64,000 nucleotides of DNA from Thuidium tamariscinum (lineage: Eukaryota; Streptophyta; Bryopsida; Hypnales; Thuidiaceae). The position numbers were made by a program, and so were the translations under genes. The notes below the pieces were generated by a model. It saw only the letters and a list, made by a program, of their open reading frames with translations, searched no databases and was not told where the DNA came from. Below are positions 12,808 to 27,560 of this stretch, piece by piece. Location: contig OX344756.2 of the NCBI GenBank assembly GCA_947034885.2, forward strand, positions 15,868,098 through 15,932,097. Reading direction: 5' to 3'. Position 1 is the first letter of the stretch. Every line of letters begins with the position of its first letter.

Positions 12808-15800
12808 TAAATTCCAAAAAGATTTTTGAAAGATTTTAAAATTTCCTAAAAATTTACTTTAAATTTGGTTGGAGTCTTTATTATTGATGATTGTAGATTT
12901 CAAATTAGTAGTCAATAATTTTAGGCAATCTATGTTGATTAAACCCAAAATTTTAGTTGAGTGATGTTTGTACATTTCAAATCAACAAAAATCTATGTTA
13001 TTTAGGCAATCTATATTGATTGTCCAAGAAAAATGGACAAATTAGCCATTTCAGCATAAGTAATTGGTTAAATCAACAATAATCAACTCAATCTATGCAA
13101 AAACGGGCCCCTCTTTCTAGTAGTTGAAGCTTCCATACTTATAGAAGCTTGCAGAAGAAGCTTAGAATCCTTGGGTACAAATAGGAGTCTAGACTAAGAA
13201 GCTCTTCAATCTCAATAACTCCTTATGATGTCTCATTTGTAGCTCTGAACATCATTTTTCATTTAAAGTTCCACCTTTGTACTTCTATCTTTTGAAATAC
13301 ATCTCATTTTGAGTTCCATCTAGGAATTTCTTATTTTGAGCACATCTAGTCTTGTCCTTAGTTTGTCCTTAGTCCATCTCTAAGAGTTTGTTGAGACTCC
13401 CTTTAACATCATCAAAACTTTACTATTTTCAAATAGAGAAAAGTTTATCAGTCTATCTAAAGATTATAAGATGCTTTAGAAGTTGTAGATTACCTCCTTA
13501 CAAACATGTATAGTTGCTAAATTGATTTTCTTAGCCCTGCATATAGTGTCATTTTGTAGATCAAAGTTTTTAATGGATGTAAAATATCATTCTCACATCT
13601 ACACATGTTGGTGGATTTCCAATATCTTTTTGTCAGGTAGTCTTTTGAATTTGAAATTTAGCACATATAATATTAATATAGAGATAATCCTATAAAAAAT
13701 TTCCATGGTTATTTTTCAACCTCAAGAAGATGTGGCAAAGTTGGTAGCACTGAAATCTTTTTTCTACAGATTCAAAAATGCCATTTTGATTGGTACCCTA
13801 TTATAGAGAAATGATATAAAATATTATAAAAATATTTAAAATAGATTGTTTAACTCTTCAATTGACTATAATTTGATAGCTAGAGCATGAAAGTTTAGGG
13901 ACAATACGAAAAAATCACCCTTCAAGTAATTAATTCGTCAAAGACAAAAGAGACATGATGTATCATCTTCAAATTTTGTATGGAAAATATTGGGTAGGAT
14001 GAAATAAATCTCAATATTTTGTAATTTAGGATCTTCTAGGGTGACAACCTTACATACTTGTTTCATTTTTTAATTTTCAAAATTTGAATGTGAGAAGTAT
14101 TTAAAATTTTATTTAGAAAGTGTAGTCTAATAAAAAAAAGGGAGAAAATATTATATTTTTCCACTGAAAGGAGTGGTAGAGATGGAAAAAAAATCTACAC
14201 ATTTCTAATCTTTATTTTAAACAAATAAACAAGATTTGGACAAATGTTTTTCAAATTTTTATTTTTAGCAATTTTGAAAGTAAAGGTTCAATCTACTATG
14301 ATTAAGAACACAAAATAATTAGAATGTTTCCAAATTTTTTGAAGATGTTCTAAAAAATATGATAATAAAATCAATTTTTAAATTTACAAAATTTACATCT
14401 ACCTAAACTTTTCAAAATTTTGTAGGATCCAATTTGGTCAATTTTGGCTTTCTACTTTTTTGGTTTAAAAATGTGTACAAATTTGAGATTATTTTTTATT
14501 TTTTAATATTTTAAATTTAAAAATACCACATTTATCCTATATTATAAGAAGATTCCTTTTAGGGGTGGAATGGGGTATAAAAAAGCATTACTCATCTTTT
14601 ATAAGAATTTTCTTTCAAAATCTGCACTTTTAGCATATAAAGTTGATCATCCAAAATTATTATAATCTCAAAATCCAATGGTTAAAATTTTCTAGAATTA
14701 ATTCTATATATATTAGATAAAATAGTCTTTACTTTTGCATAATCAGAATTAAGAATTTCAAACACATCTATGTGCAATAAAATATCAAAGTGACACAATT
14801 CATCAAAAAACTTCATAGTCAAAAATTTGTTGGGCCTTGTGAGGGGTAAATAACATTATTACAATGAGTTCATAATCAAGAATGGAAATAATGATTAGAT
14901 TCTTCATAGTTCACTTTTTTGTTTACAAAAATTGAAAGTAATAGTTTGCCTTGAAAATGAATAATGATGTGGCACACTTTCATTAATGTCAATCCTTTTG
15001 ATAATGAGAAATCAATATATTTTCATAATCTATATTTATTTCAATATTAATATTGATTAATATAATGATATTAATTATGTTAAATCCTTTCTAATATTGG
15101 ATTTGCAAAAGAAAAATTGAATTTTTTAAAATTGAATTTCATTAATAATAATATTTTACACATTGACTTTAAAGTCAAATTTTACAATATTTTGTCTTAG
15201 ATAAAGTGGAAGTATACCCTATGCTTGGGCAAGATTCGTCAAATATTAATTCAAAAATAAATAAATAAATATGGCATGTAATGAAATTTTCAGAAATTAT
15301 AGTTTGACATATTTGAATAGTGTAAAAAGGATTAACAAGAATAAATAGAAATCTTAAAAAAGATTTTGATGAAAAATGAAAGATAATATTACCGATGTGT
15401 TTCAAATAATCAAAAAATAATATAAAATAATATTCCATATACTATATTATAAAGTCTTAATTTTAGATTGAAAATTGATTGTATGGCCTTCGTTACTCAA
15501 ACCTAATAGCAAAGCCTTAATTAAGCTTGAGTAGAGTAAAATTCTAGAAAGCCTGCCTTATTTTAGCCTTGTCAAACAAGATTTTGTAAAGCTTCGATCA
15601 TGTTGAGCTTGCAATGTAGTAAAGCAGGAAGGCTATAGCTACAATTAACAAAATCTTCCCAATCACAATAAACCAAATCCTCAAAATTCTAAATGGGGTG
15701 AATGAAAGGGAAATTCAAGCAAAAAGAAAAGATTTTGTCCAGGGTGTGACAAATCTGCCCTCAACGTACAATAGTCTTAGATACTTGAGGTAGTTGAAAA

Positions 15801-17128
15801 TGATACATGTGACTGACTTTCTTCTTCTCGTGAATGCTCCATTGGCTTGACTTAGTTTGTTTTTCTTTGCCTTGATCCAAATGTATACTTCACACATTGA
15901 CACACAAGTCTATTAGTAGGGCCTAGAAATCCAAAGTCATCACGAAATAAAGAAGAAAATAAAACATCTTAAGAATAATCAAAGTCTTTTAAGAATCATT
16001 GCAATCTTTTCTCATTATTGTATATACCAAAAGGGATCTACACTTGATTTTGTTAAATTTCTAAATGTCTTTTTTTGGACTTTCAAATTAATTAGAATAA
16101 AATTGCATGTTATTTCATCGGAAGAAGAGAAGTTGTAGAGAAGAGCAAAAATTATATTGCTGTACTACTAGGTGAGTATTTTAATATTAATAAATAGCTA
16201 ATTTGAAAATAAATTTGTATTTACATGTTTGAAATATCAAAATGACTGTTTTTTCAAAAATTTAAGAAAATTATCATCATAATAATGAATTAGTTTCTAA
16301 TACATTCTATATTAGTCATTTAAAATCAAGTTCAAACAATAATGGTTAAAATGTTTTTTACTTGAATTTTTGTTGGATTTAGGGTTTATGTCAATATATA
16401 AATGCTCAAGTGTCTAATTGAAATTGAACAATTTTTCTTTATTCAAAGTTGCAATTAGAGTCTCTTATATATTTGATGCAAAAAAAATAAGGTTAATGAA
16501 TTTCAATTCACCAAAATTCAAATGAATTTGTAAAGTTTATAATGTACAACAATTTTACAATCCTTAAAGAGACTTTATCACCTTAAATCCTCCTAAAATC
16601 TTAAGCATTTGACAACTATAATTACTATGTATAGTTGTATACAAGGTTTTAAGAAAATTCAATCTTTGTAGTTGAAGTCAAGTTCAATTGTAACACAACT
16701 AATGAGGGAGTAGTTTTGTATCATTTTCTATATTGATTACATATTTCAAAGTATTGTTTTTGTTGTACAAAATCATGTAGCAAATTTTTAACAAAATCTT
16801 GAAGAAGGAAATTGAAGCATTAACTAAAATTTAATTTGTTAAATACAACATAATAATTTTGGTGATACTAAAATTAATAGTAAAGTTGACAATGTTGATG
16901 TCTTGATGATGTTCATTGAATTGAAAGTATCTAATATGATTTTGGTAGGAATTTACAATACAATTCAATTAATTGTTGAAATGATTTAATGTAAGATTTA
17001 CTTGTAGTAAAGATATTTATTTTTGCTACAAAAATCATCCATTTCAATATTAGGTTTTAAAAATTTGTTCAAAATATATTTTTTAATTGAGCTATTTTAA
17101 ATTTAAGTTTTATTTGTATTGATTGCAG
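12808..17128. other. Long AT-rich spacer, no gene recognised
   Basis: About 4.3 kb without an open frame that looks like a protein family, an RNA gene or a defined transposon end. A sub-stretch near 13100-13450 is slightly less AT-rich and may be old repeat sequence. Confidence 0.5.
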
Positions 17129-17296
17129 GAAAATAAATTGGATTATAGGTTCATGGAATCTCTCTATCATCTCAAGTTTCATTTGAACTTTTCAATTCAT
17201 AATTTCAATGATGATTTAGTTTTGTAATTTAGATTGGAATGAACTCAAAAAAATTATTGTGGCATTTTTTCAATAGTACTAGTAAATAATATTAGT

Positions 17297-20200
17297 ATGA
17301 CAATGTTGCTGACTCCACAACATATTTTATTTAATCAATCCATAAATCCAACATCTTCTTATATTGTTCCATCTACTTATGACTCAAACCATAAATTTCA
17401 ATCGACTATTATACCAGTATCTTCTTCACTTGCACTTTCTACTTCACTTTTAGAAGCCATAGGGCCACTCAAAGCTTTGTCTTATATCCAAAGAGTAAAA
17501 AGAAGAGAAAAGGATATTACAAGCCTTGCCAATTTTGATATTTGTAATGACATGTACAATGACCAAATCTCTAAACAACAGTCATTTGTAACTACAACTC
17601 AAAATTACAAAGTAGAGGAAAATCCTGAAAAAGAAATGCCAATGATAGCTTTAGAATCTAAAATGCCTAATTCCCCTTGTGAACAAAAAGATGATTCTAA
17701 AGATACTACATTAAATCTTGAGAAAATTGAAAGACGTGCAAAAGCATCCATTGAAAAGTTAAGACATATCCTTCTCCGAGTGAAGACAAGATCACCAGAA
17801 AGTTCCAACACTCCATCGGAGAGCTCACATAAAATATGTGATGATGGTAATTTGATTTTTATTACACTTTTTTTTTTAGTATTTATTAGTGTCTTCATTT
17901 TTGTCTTCATTTTTGTCTTCATTTCCCTTATAGTTTGATTTTCATCTAGCTATAAAAAAAATTTGAAGTGCTTATATTTTCTTTTAGATATATGCTTTGC
18001 ATTAAAGCAATTAGTTTACCTTTATACTAAAAAAATGTTTGTAGGTCAAGATAGAATGATGGAGACAATGAATGGACATTGCACTCAAAACAATATGTAC
18101 CATGGAACACCAACTCACTTAATTGGTGGAAAAGACACTAATGACAAAAATTTGAATGAACGATTGCAAAATGAGCATGAGTTTGGAACAATTGATTCAC
18201 AAAATACATATGCACAACATGATGTAGTTACATGTACAAGATCAAGTGTAAAATTCAATAAAGACACAAACATTGGAGTGGTAACACTAGTTGCAACTGT
18301 AAAGGGAGATTTGTCAAACCAAGGTGAGAACATGAAAGAGAAAGCCATAATCCTTGCTGCACGAGCTCTCTCTTCCGTTTGCTCATCTTTGGAAGCCAAA
18401 GCAAGTACTTTACTTTCAACAAGTTCCAAAGCCATTTCTAGAGTTGCCACTTTAAAATCCGTTGCTCAAACTGAAGATGAATTTCAACATAATTGTATCA
18501 TAGAGCAACTACAAAATGGTGAAATTGTAGAGGCTTTTGAAGTAAAGAAAGGCTATGGTGCTACTCCATTCCGACCTGTGTATGTTGTTAGGCTAGTTAA
18601 TCAAGACAATTCTATTTCACATGCAATTTTTAAGCCTTACATTTCAAATGACAACCATCGTTATTCTTATGCTTCATCTGAATGGGTTGCATATCAGGTT
18701 GAAACATCAACTTTGTAATTTTATAATCTATTATGTTTCAATAACCTTTACACATTCTATTAGGTAAAATTTTTTATCAAATTCTTATTGGGTAAATTAG
18801 AAAGAGTTGTTTTTATATTAAATAAGGATTCAATTTTCAAATGTAACAAATTTACATAAAAATTTGAACAATATCAAGATGAATGTAATAAAAATATTTT
18901 TTTATTGGTCGGTAACTTGTTATATATCAAAAGAATATTTCTCAATACAATATGATGCAGTTAGGATTATTATTAGAAACAGACATGGTTCCTCCGGCAG
19001 TAATGAGGCGTGATGTTCAAGTAGGTGGCAAATGTTTTGCCTTGGGAACTATTGTTCATTTTGTACCAGACGTGAGGACATTGACTCGTTTAGGCCCTCA
19101 GGTTGCAGTCTTTTATTTTAAAATTGTTTTGGTTGAAATAAATAAGGTTTTCTAAAATAATAATAGTAATAATAATAGATTTATATCTTTATTTATTATA
19201 AATATTTAGCATACAAAACATTTCATAAATTATCATTATAAATATCAAAAAATAATATTTTGATTTTAATTCATTAAAAATAGGTGGTAATCAAAATCAA
19301 TTTTTAACTATTATTAATAATTTCTAACGCCTGTTGTGTTTTTTGGGATTTTGTTATTAAATATTGGTTGTTGATGAAGAAATCGTTTAATAAACTTAAG
19401 AATTAAATTTATAAATTCAAAAAAACTATTTAAGAATACTAATATCTAAAATTGACTATCTATTGTTAATTTAATTATTAAATTAAAAAAATTTAGAATA
19501 TAAAGATCAATTTTATAAATACTCTGAATTGAAGAACATATAATTTAATAAATCTATTGTCATTAAATATATTTTTTGAATATTAAAATATATTTTAAAA
19601 TACTTGTTAATATGACTAATTACTCACTATTATTCTTTCATCACAATAGGAATGGGGTGCAGAATCATCTGTATATTTTGTAAGTAATGTTCATATTTTA
19701 GATGCACTTGTAGGATCAGCTCCTCGAGAAAGACAATATTTTATGGAAGGACTACATTGGGTACGACATGGTAAGCGACGTCCTATGTTATTAGATCACC
19801 CTTATGGAATAACAAATGGAAAATTACATCCAATGTGGAATCCCAAAAACAACTCAAGGGGTGTTCAAGTAATTACTGTTTATTAATTTTTCCTCCTAAT
19901 ATGATAAAATCACATTTCATCTAGTGAGAATGTATATTTAAATGTAATTTTTGGTGTGAAACTTGCTCTCAATGAAATTGAATTTTTTCAAAAAACTTAA
20001 ACATTAATAAAAATCCTTTATTTTTCATAAAGAAGTCTTTCCATTATCAAAAGAGGCCATATTAAGACTTCAAAGTCCAAGCAAGGATCATTTTAAAATT
20101 GTCATAGAAATTGAGAGGTATTTTATTGAATAAAAGAATCATCATATTTTTTATGTTTCATAAAATATTTTAATGTACATTATTTTAAATCTTGTTAAAT

Positions 20201-22871
20201 TTTTTGAAAAATGTACATTGTTAATACAATATTAGTTTAATCCTTTATTGTCTAAGGTCCAAACAATCCTAAAAAGCATTATTGCTTTTCAAGTCTTATA
20301 AGTCTAAATGCACTAGGTTATGAAAATCTCAATTGTACAATCTTATAGTGAGTATATTGTAGATGATATAGATAAAATTTGGAGTCATTTGGTTGTATAG
20401 ATTGCAAGATCATAATGTTTTAGTGTTGAAAAAAGATGCTAAAATTTTCCTAAAAACCCATTTGGAGGAGAAATTTGATTTCTAAACCTATTCAAATGAA
20501 AAAAATTTAAACTAGAAAGTAATTCAAAATGAACATAAAAACACATTAGTGTAGAAAATTTTCATTCAAATGTTTTAAATTGTTGCAAAATGACTTTGAA
20601 ATGTAAAAAAAAGAAGCAAAAAAGAGTGCAAAAAACACTAAAATGGCTAAACCTCTTTCTACTAAAATGCTTCTCAATCACTTCTTACTTCTTGGATTGA
20701 TATGAAATTTAAGACACACTAACTAGACTAGAATGCACAACTTTTCCAAAAAACATTATTAGTAATGGACATTGTGTGAGGAAGAAATAAGCCATCTAAG
20801 TTCATTGTAATCTAAAAATGTCTAGTTTTTGAACTTGGAATTGTTTCCCAAATGTTCAAAACAACTTCGATTGCCATGAAAATTTGACTACAATAACTAG
20901 ACTTCTAAAGGAACATAATTCAATAAACTTTATTGAAAACAAACATTAAATGAAGGAGATGCAAGCCCCCAAAGTTGCAACCATCAATTGTAGTTTGTAG
21001 GTTCAATTTGAATTGAATTGTAAGGACACTTTTCATCCCCTTAGGTGATTAAGAATTAAACTAAATTTTTGACTTTAAATCAATTAATATTTCAATCATT
21101 AATTTCATAACATTTAGTAGCCTTCACACCCATTGCCTTTCTTTTATACATTGTGCATTGTGCTCATAATATTAGGCCTCTACATATCCTCTTAGCTACT
21201 AATGGATGTGGATATTTCATATCATCTACTAAACAATTTTTTGTTCACAAATAAATTAAATAATTTTCCAAAAATGATTACTAGAATTCAAAAGTTAGGA
21301 ATTTAATGAATTCAAATCAAGACTTCTACCTATCAAATATCATAGTTGCGTTTTATTTAATAATTGATAAGTTGAATAGATTTTACATGAGCATCAATTG
21401 ATCTTTCAATGAAACAAAACAATTATAAAACTAAATGATTTATGGTATCTTAAGAAATCAAATAATTTCATATAATTAAAAAATAATAGATGTGGTTATA
21501 ATTCACTAATTTATATAATATTATTTTAAATTTATTTTTTAATATTTTGCTAAATTATCATTAAAATAATTGTAGCAGAAAATTTCGCATCAAACCCTAG
21601 CTGCACTTAGAAGTATAGATTTATCATTGTTGCAAGAAAAACTTAGATTGCACCTATCTAGTGAAGAGATGGAAAGGATATTGCAAAGAAGAGACCAAGT
21701 GGTAAATTATTTTCAAACAATAATAAAAGTTGGACCTGCTCTTATTGTTTGATGTTAATAACATTGAATTTTTTGTATCATATTTCTTGTTGTATATTGG
21801 TATTGAAGGTCTTTGAACAAAATTATGATTAATGAATTATCAATCATTGTCAATAAAATAAATTAGTTTAATAATATATCTAATCTTTAGATTTAATGTC
21901 ATTACTAAAAATTCATTTTAGATGGAATTGATTGGCTAATATGTAAATGAAGCATTGTGTAAATGAAAATTCTTTACAATAATGAAACATATAATTTGTT
22001 CTCTTTGTAAATTCAATTCTATTTGAATATTTAGAATCTAGGTTAATAAATGTTATACTTAAAAAAATGATAATAGCTTCTTCAATTTATTTTAAGAAAT
22101 CATACATTACATGCCTTCACTTGTATGAATTTAAATAAACTTGATACTTGATATAAGAACAAACATTAAAAAAAGTAATTCTACAATTTGTTTGTACAAT
22201 TCACTAATAATTTTCAAGATTTGCAAATAGATTCTTTGAATACCATCAAATTTTACTAAGTATGCACTTGTACCATTTAATTATAAATTATATTGCATAT
22301 AAATTCAAAAATTGCATAAAATTACTATATATTGTCATTTTTTCATGTCATATGAATCAATACGCTTATATATTGACAATCAATATATAATAATTTAATA
22401 TAATCTTTGAACAATGATGAGATTTATCATAGATATAAGAAATTATGAAATGTTGAGTGTCAATATATAATGATTTACAACTATTGCAAAGTACAAATGT
22501 TATGATCAATTTTTTTAATATAAGATGGTGTCTTTTCGTAACTTTGGTGTCTTTTCGATGAATAAATGTCATTGGTCATATTAAAATGTGTCCTATGAGT
22601 CTCTTCTTCATCAACTTTTAAACATGAGCCCTAAAATACTTCACATACTATCATAATCAAATCTTTTTGTCTTCAAAGTTCAAAAACCAATGTAAATTTA
22701 GAATATTTAACATTCAAACTGGCTTTACTAAAGCAATCAGAACAATTTCTGCTCGCTGAGCTACTAACTAAAGCCATTACAAAGCGAGGTCAACAATATG
22801 TTCTTCATGACTTATCAAAGGGAAGATTATTTCTTCATTTATTAACATGGTTGTTTCAATTTTTTTGTTAA
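17297..22871 (+). CDS. FAM20/PI-kinase-like fold protein, probably a pseudokinase
   Basis: Six exons join in frame: 17297-17846, 18045-18697, 18961-19101, 19650-19868, 21579-21701, 22734-22871 (607 residues). The first 380 or so residues are low in recognisable domains. The C-terminal 230 resemble the FAM20/atypical kinase fold in order: FKP with the candidate ATP lysine, ASSEWVAYQLGLLLETDMVPP (helix and VPP motif, split across two exons), GTIVHFVPD, ILDALVGSAPRE, and LLDHPYG. In FAM20 kinases the fourth block reads GN-x-DRH; here N and the catalytic D are replaced (GSAPRE). The metal-binding D of the fifth block is kept. Loss of catalysis is therefore likely if the alignment holds. No signal peptide is evident. 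A possible 5' untranslated exon follows an acceptor at 17128. The BTB gene starts 320 bp downstream on the same strand. The last exon start (22734) was chosen for frame; a better-looking acceptor at 22740 would give an early stop. Confidence 0.6.
20237..21059 (-). mobile_element. Family B piggyBac-like MITE (copy B2), in an intron
   Basis: It matches the copy at 41728-42698 in reverse orientation along most of its length. Its ends lie at TTAA (20237-20240, TTAATCCTTTATTGTCTAAGG, and 21056-21059). It is diverged and about 823 bp. It lies in the 19869-21578 intron of the kinase-like gene. Confidence 0.65.
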
Positions 22872-23191
22872 ACTAATGGATAACTTTCACTTTCCATATG
22901 CATTATCAGCCTTTGTGGTAGTGGCAATAATAATGTATACAAGATCTAAATGTTGAAAAGAATACAAGTTTTAGCAGATAAATACACTTTAAACTTGGTC
23001 CCAAATGCATACTTAAAAATGGTTAAAATTTAAATATGATAACTTTTTTGAAGCAATATGACTGGAAAAAAACTCTAAATTTTATTATTGCACAAGTATA
23101 CATGATATTGATATTAGATTGAAAATATGCTTGATTGAAAATATTCTACAAAAAAACTTAGAAAATAAATAAGAGGTGGAATTTCCAACCG

Positions 23192-25125
23192 ATGCATGCT
23201 TGTGGCTATGGTCGAGTTCAAGCTTCACGCATTCCAATTCCCATTCCAATTTTACCACCAGAGCCATCTCCACCTGGAATCATGCACCACCACCATGGTC
23301 ATGGACTATGGCCATCAACATCCTCAACATATATGCAAGGTCCACATGGAAATGGTCTTGTAGGATTACGTACCCATAGTATATCATCTCGACCACCTCG
23401 TAAAAAACCTCGACTTGCTCGATGGAGTGCAGCACCATATTTGCCACGTCGATCTTTAGAAGCCATGGCAACAGGACAAGGAACTTTGCCACGCTATGGT
23501 GATGAAGGGACTGCAGATGTTATATTAATATTGAAACCAATAGAAGGTCTTCCTTTACCACCTCTTTTATTACATTCTCGAGCATTGAGACGGAGTGAGT
23601 TTTTTGAAACTCGCTTAAGTGAGAGATGGGCAACTTCAAGTGATCATAATGGACCCTTAGAAATTACATTAGATAAATGTGTGAATCCAAGTACTTATGT
23701 AAGATGTATACAATTGTTATATGTACCTGATCGAATCAAACATACAGCATTCAATGATGTACAAGATGCACTTGGAATCTTGGAGGTGGCTGCCGAATTG
23801 CTCTTTCATGATTGTGTTGATGCATGCATGAGATATTTAGAAGCAGTGCCATGGACACTTGAAAATGAAGCAACAATTCGTAGTTGTGTTGCAAGTTTAC
23901 ATTTACAATCATCACCTGATTTGGCAGCAAGGTTGTGTATATCTCAAAATGGAATTATGGAAAAGCCAGTTGATGTAATGAAAGATGTATTGGGTGAACT
24001 TTTAGCTCTAGTGACAAATGGTGCACCTTCAAAAGCACGTGACATTACTGAGCGTGTGCTTCTTGCAAATGTTCACCCTTCAGCATCTCCTACTTTTGCA
24101 ATAGTTAATGAAGTTGCATTATTGAAAGAATTTCAAGGAAATTTGAGTCAATTGAAAATTCAATTGAGGAAGTTTTCAAATTTTTTCTCATGGAATGCTC
24201 ATCAAGTAATTAATTACTAACTTAATATCTTAAACATTCTTGTGTATTAGAATATTATAGATGATTTTTGTTCTATGATAAATTGAAATTTTTTAACTAA
24301 TATATTATTTAATTTGTATCTATAAAATATTTTTTGTTTTATTCTATATATTTATCAATAAAATGCTATATTTTTGAATTTGATCATCTATTGTCAAATG
24401 TCAAGTGCATTACAACTTTATTTTATAATTCACTAATATTTATTCAACTTTAAAAACATTATAAGAATGGAAAAATGATATCTAATTGCAAGCTCTAAAT
24501 TCTCAATTTCTATATATGATTAAAATCTATAATTTAGTCTTCTTTTTGTAAAAATAAGCTCTTTCATAAATGTTTTGAATTGCATTTTTAGGTAACATTG
24601 GCTTGCTCTGCATTGAGATGGCTACTAGACGAATTGTTTGCTCTTCAAATTGCAGACATGTCAATCAAAATATTTTCAGAAGAACAAGAACTTGCACAGT
24701 TGATGGTATCAAGAATGTATCAAAATCCTTTTACAGAGACATTGTTTCAAATATTAGTGCGTATGTTGCAAGCACTTCAAAAAGGTGAGGTTGTAGCTCC
24801 TCGAGCAGTGAGGTTAGGTCTTGTATCAACATGGTTGCATGTTGTTGCCAAGTTAGGCAATGATGGTGATGATAATTTTGGAAAAGACAATGAATTGCAA
24901 CAAAACCTAGAAGTAGGTCTTAGTGCAATTGTTGAAACTCTACCCATGCTAGATCAAGAGGCAATATTTAAAATATGGATTGGGGCGTGTTTAAAATGCC
25001 GCAAAGCATGGCCAGATTTGAGTGAGGCTTTTGATTCTTGGTGTAGTAAACTTCGAGCTTCTCAACGAGAAACAGATTTAGAATTAGATAGGGTACCACC
25101 TACATCTGAGGTGTGCTCGTCATGA
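23192..25125 (+). CDS. Plant BTB/POZ domain-containing protein
   Basis: Two exons, 23192-24205 and 24592-25125, join in frame to give 515 residues. The first 90 residues are rich in Pro, His and Arg, with a basic patch RPPRKKPRLARW that could be a nuclear signal. A BTB-like fold follows: ADVILILKP, LLLHSRALRRSEFFETRL, then TYVRCIQLLY, and a helical region ending AVPWTLENEATI. The long C-terminal helical part matches the plant BTB family typified by Arabidopsis At3g50780/At3g05675 as I recall it. Such proteins are thought to act as CUL3 adaptors, which is not shown here. The start is the first ATG of the open frame; an upstream exon cannot be excluded. Codons are strongly A/T-ending, unlike PEX16 3.5 kb downstream. 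Confidence 0.8.
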
Positions 25126-25918
25126 GAGTAGTTGTTATAGTATTAGGTTTAGATTTTATCATTTTGGTTGTATAAAATATTTCTTGGAAGTACATTTGTT
25201 TTACAAGAGTTTTCTAAGCATTTTACAAAGTTAACTAGGCTTTAAAAAGATACATTAAAAGTAGTAGGATCACAAAGCTTTTTTTAAAAGATGAAATTGA
25301 AAGATGCTATTGTAACATGTAATTTTTAGTGATTGAAAAGGTTGTTAAGTGATGATCAAATTGAATTTCATAATTTATATAGTCATTTATACTTCTGGAT
25401 TGCAATTTGATGGTAAAAAAGAACTTCCAATCAATTTCATGCACATATAAATATATCTAAAAAAAATAGAATTTTCAAATAGAAAATCCTAATCATCACC
25501 TACTACATTGAACATTTATATTTGTGTTATTATGATTTTAAATTTCAATGGCAATATCAAATGAAATAATTAATCAAGCCTAAAAATAGATCATTTTGAT
25601 AGTAGACATTGACCATTTTTAGAATGCATTGTCTTAAAGTATATACAACTATGCAAATTTCAAATTGTTAAATTTTTTGAGTCAATTTCATAAATGATAA
25701 TGATCATTAATATGTTTATTATATGAGCAAATAATTTCTTGAAAGAAGATTAAGTCATTTATATCTTTAAAACTAACTTTGTAGAATATGTTTTTTATTG
25801 TGATCTATTTTCAAGTTATACTAAACAAATAGATTTACAAAAGCTCAAAGCTTATGATTCTAAAATTCTAATAATAAAACTTCATTGTTCTTATAAGTTA
25901 CAATAGGAAATACTGCAT
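25126..25918. other. 3' flank of the BTB gene and spacer
   Basis: AT-rich sequence that presumably starts with the 3' untranslated region. No further gene is seen before the family A element. Confidence 0.5.
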
Positions 25919-26856
25919 TTAATCCCTAAAGCCTTGAACAACGTTTTTTGAGATTATAAATTTTTTGGGTAGCTCACTATGGATGGCATTTTTTTTTCTT
26001 TGAGATTTTGATAAAATGTATGCCCAAGAAGTAGCTTTAAGGCCCAACAATTTTCATAACTTTTGACTTTGTGGATAAAAGGTTATGGCATGATATGTCA
26101 CTTTGTTTGCTCGGCAAGCAGCCCGGGCAGCTAAAAAAAACTTTTAAAAAAAAAGTGAAATTTCAAATTGATTCTTTAGGTTTACACAGACATGGGAAGC
26201 TTTGAATCAATCCATTTTGATCAATGAGTCAAAAGTTATGAAGATTTTGAGTTTGGGGTAGTTTGCGGCCAGTTATAGAATCTCTACAATACAAAAAAAG
26301 TTTGAAATTCTTCATTTAATTCAATTTTTCATATTTTTGGAAAAAAATAAAGACAAAAGGTGTAGATTGTTTATTACAACATTTTAACAATTGGGATTGA
26401 AAATTTTCAATTCTATGAATAAAATGTTCACAATTTAGTATTTTGGCTCATTTTTTACTTCTTTCTACTTACTTATTTTTTCCTATATGTTGTACAATTC
26501 CAAATGGTTTGAATTTTTTTGAGAATGTAGCCAACTTGCATTGAAGTATGAATTCAAAGAGTAACCACCATTTTGAATTTTTTTTTCACACAAATGTGAC
26601 CTTGTGAAGTGCAGCTGCCCGGATTTTTGCAAGGATAAAAAAACAATTTTTGTCAATTCAAATGCTTATATCCTGCAATCTACACGGTGGAAATCTCTGA
26701 AATTTTTTCCACATGTTTACAAACCACCTTACTACAAGATCCTATAGTTATATGAGTCAAAAATGTTTTTAAAAAACAATTGTGCTCTTGTATTAGAAAT
26801 GGCAATTTTGGAGCATTTCTTTTAGTAAAAACGTTATTGAGGGCTATAGGGGTTAA
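25919..26856. mobile_element. Family A piggyBac-like MITE (copy A2)
   Basis: TTAA at both ends; left TTAATCCCTAAAGCC, right CTATAGGGGTTAA; 938 bp. It is collinear with A1 and A5 throughout, including the CAGCCCGGGCAGC core near 26119-26131. Non-coding. Confidence 0.85.
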
Positions 26857-27180
26857 GGTAGAGGTACCCATAGTTGATCACTTAAGCAATTTCAAGGTAG
26901 ATCATGATCAATATGAGGCAAGTGAAAATTTTTTAATATAAAAAGATAGGAAATATAAGGTCTTTTGATTTTTCAAATTTTCATTCCTGAAATTGAAATT
27001 ATTGTGATTTTTGAGAGCTGAAAAGTTGTCTAGACTAATAGCGAGTATCTAGACTTTTCTAATTTTGATCATAGACTAAGTACTTTCTTGCTCTATACTT
27101 CCTACTATTTTGTTCACTATTTTGGGACATTTGTCATGATTTTATTGGGATCAACCTTCAAAAAGAGGAAAAAACACAAT

Positions 27181-27560
27181 TTAATTCTAAATGCAAAAAT
27201 TGCATTTTTTGGCAACACAACAATTTTGGGTAGCTCACTACAAGTGGAGTTTTTGTTTTCTTTATTTGAAATTTTCACACAACATGAGCTCAAGGAGTAG
27301 CTTTAAGGCCCAATAAATTTCCTAGCTTTTGACTACATGGTTAAAAAGTTATTGCACAATATGTGATTTTTGTTGATTGGTGGGCAACCTAGGTAGCCCA
27401 AAAAACTTCTTCAAAAACCTTTTTGTTTTTAATTGAAAATTTGAAACTAGTTTTTTAGATCTATACAAGCATGGGAAGCTTTGAATCATTCCATTTGGAA
27501 TAATGAGATGAAAGTTATGAAGAGTTTTAGTTTGCAATACTTGGGTAGGTATGGAACCTT
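27181..27560. mobile_element. Truncated family A MITE (copy A3)
   Basis: It begins at TTAA with a degraded terminus and follows the left third of family A (TTTTTTGGCAAC, CAATTTTGGGTAGCTCACTA, TGGGAAGCTTTGAATCA). The similarity stops near 27560, so the right end is missing. Confidence 0.7.

Noticed and set aside
13080-13800. Possible LTR retrotransposon fragment
   Set aside because: Slightly different composition only; no LTR pair, primer-binding site or gag/pol motif could be found.
17605-18450. Minus-strand frames opposite the kinase-like gene
   Set aside because: They are antisense shadows of exons whose + strand reading is supported by splice phase and motif order.
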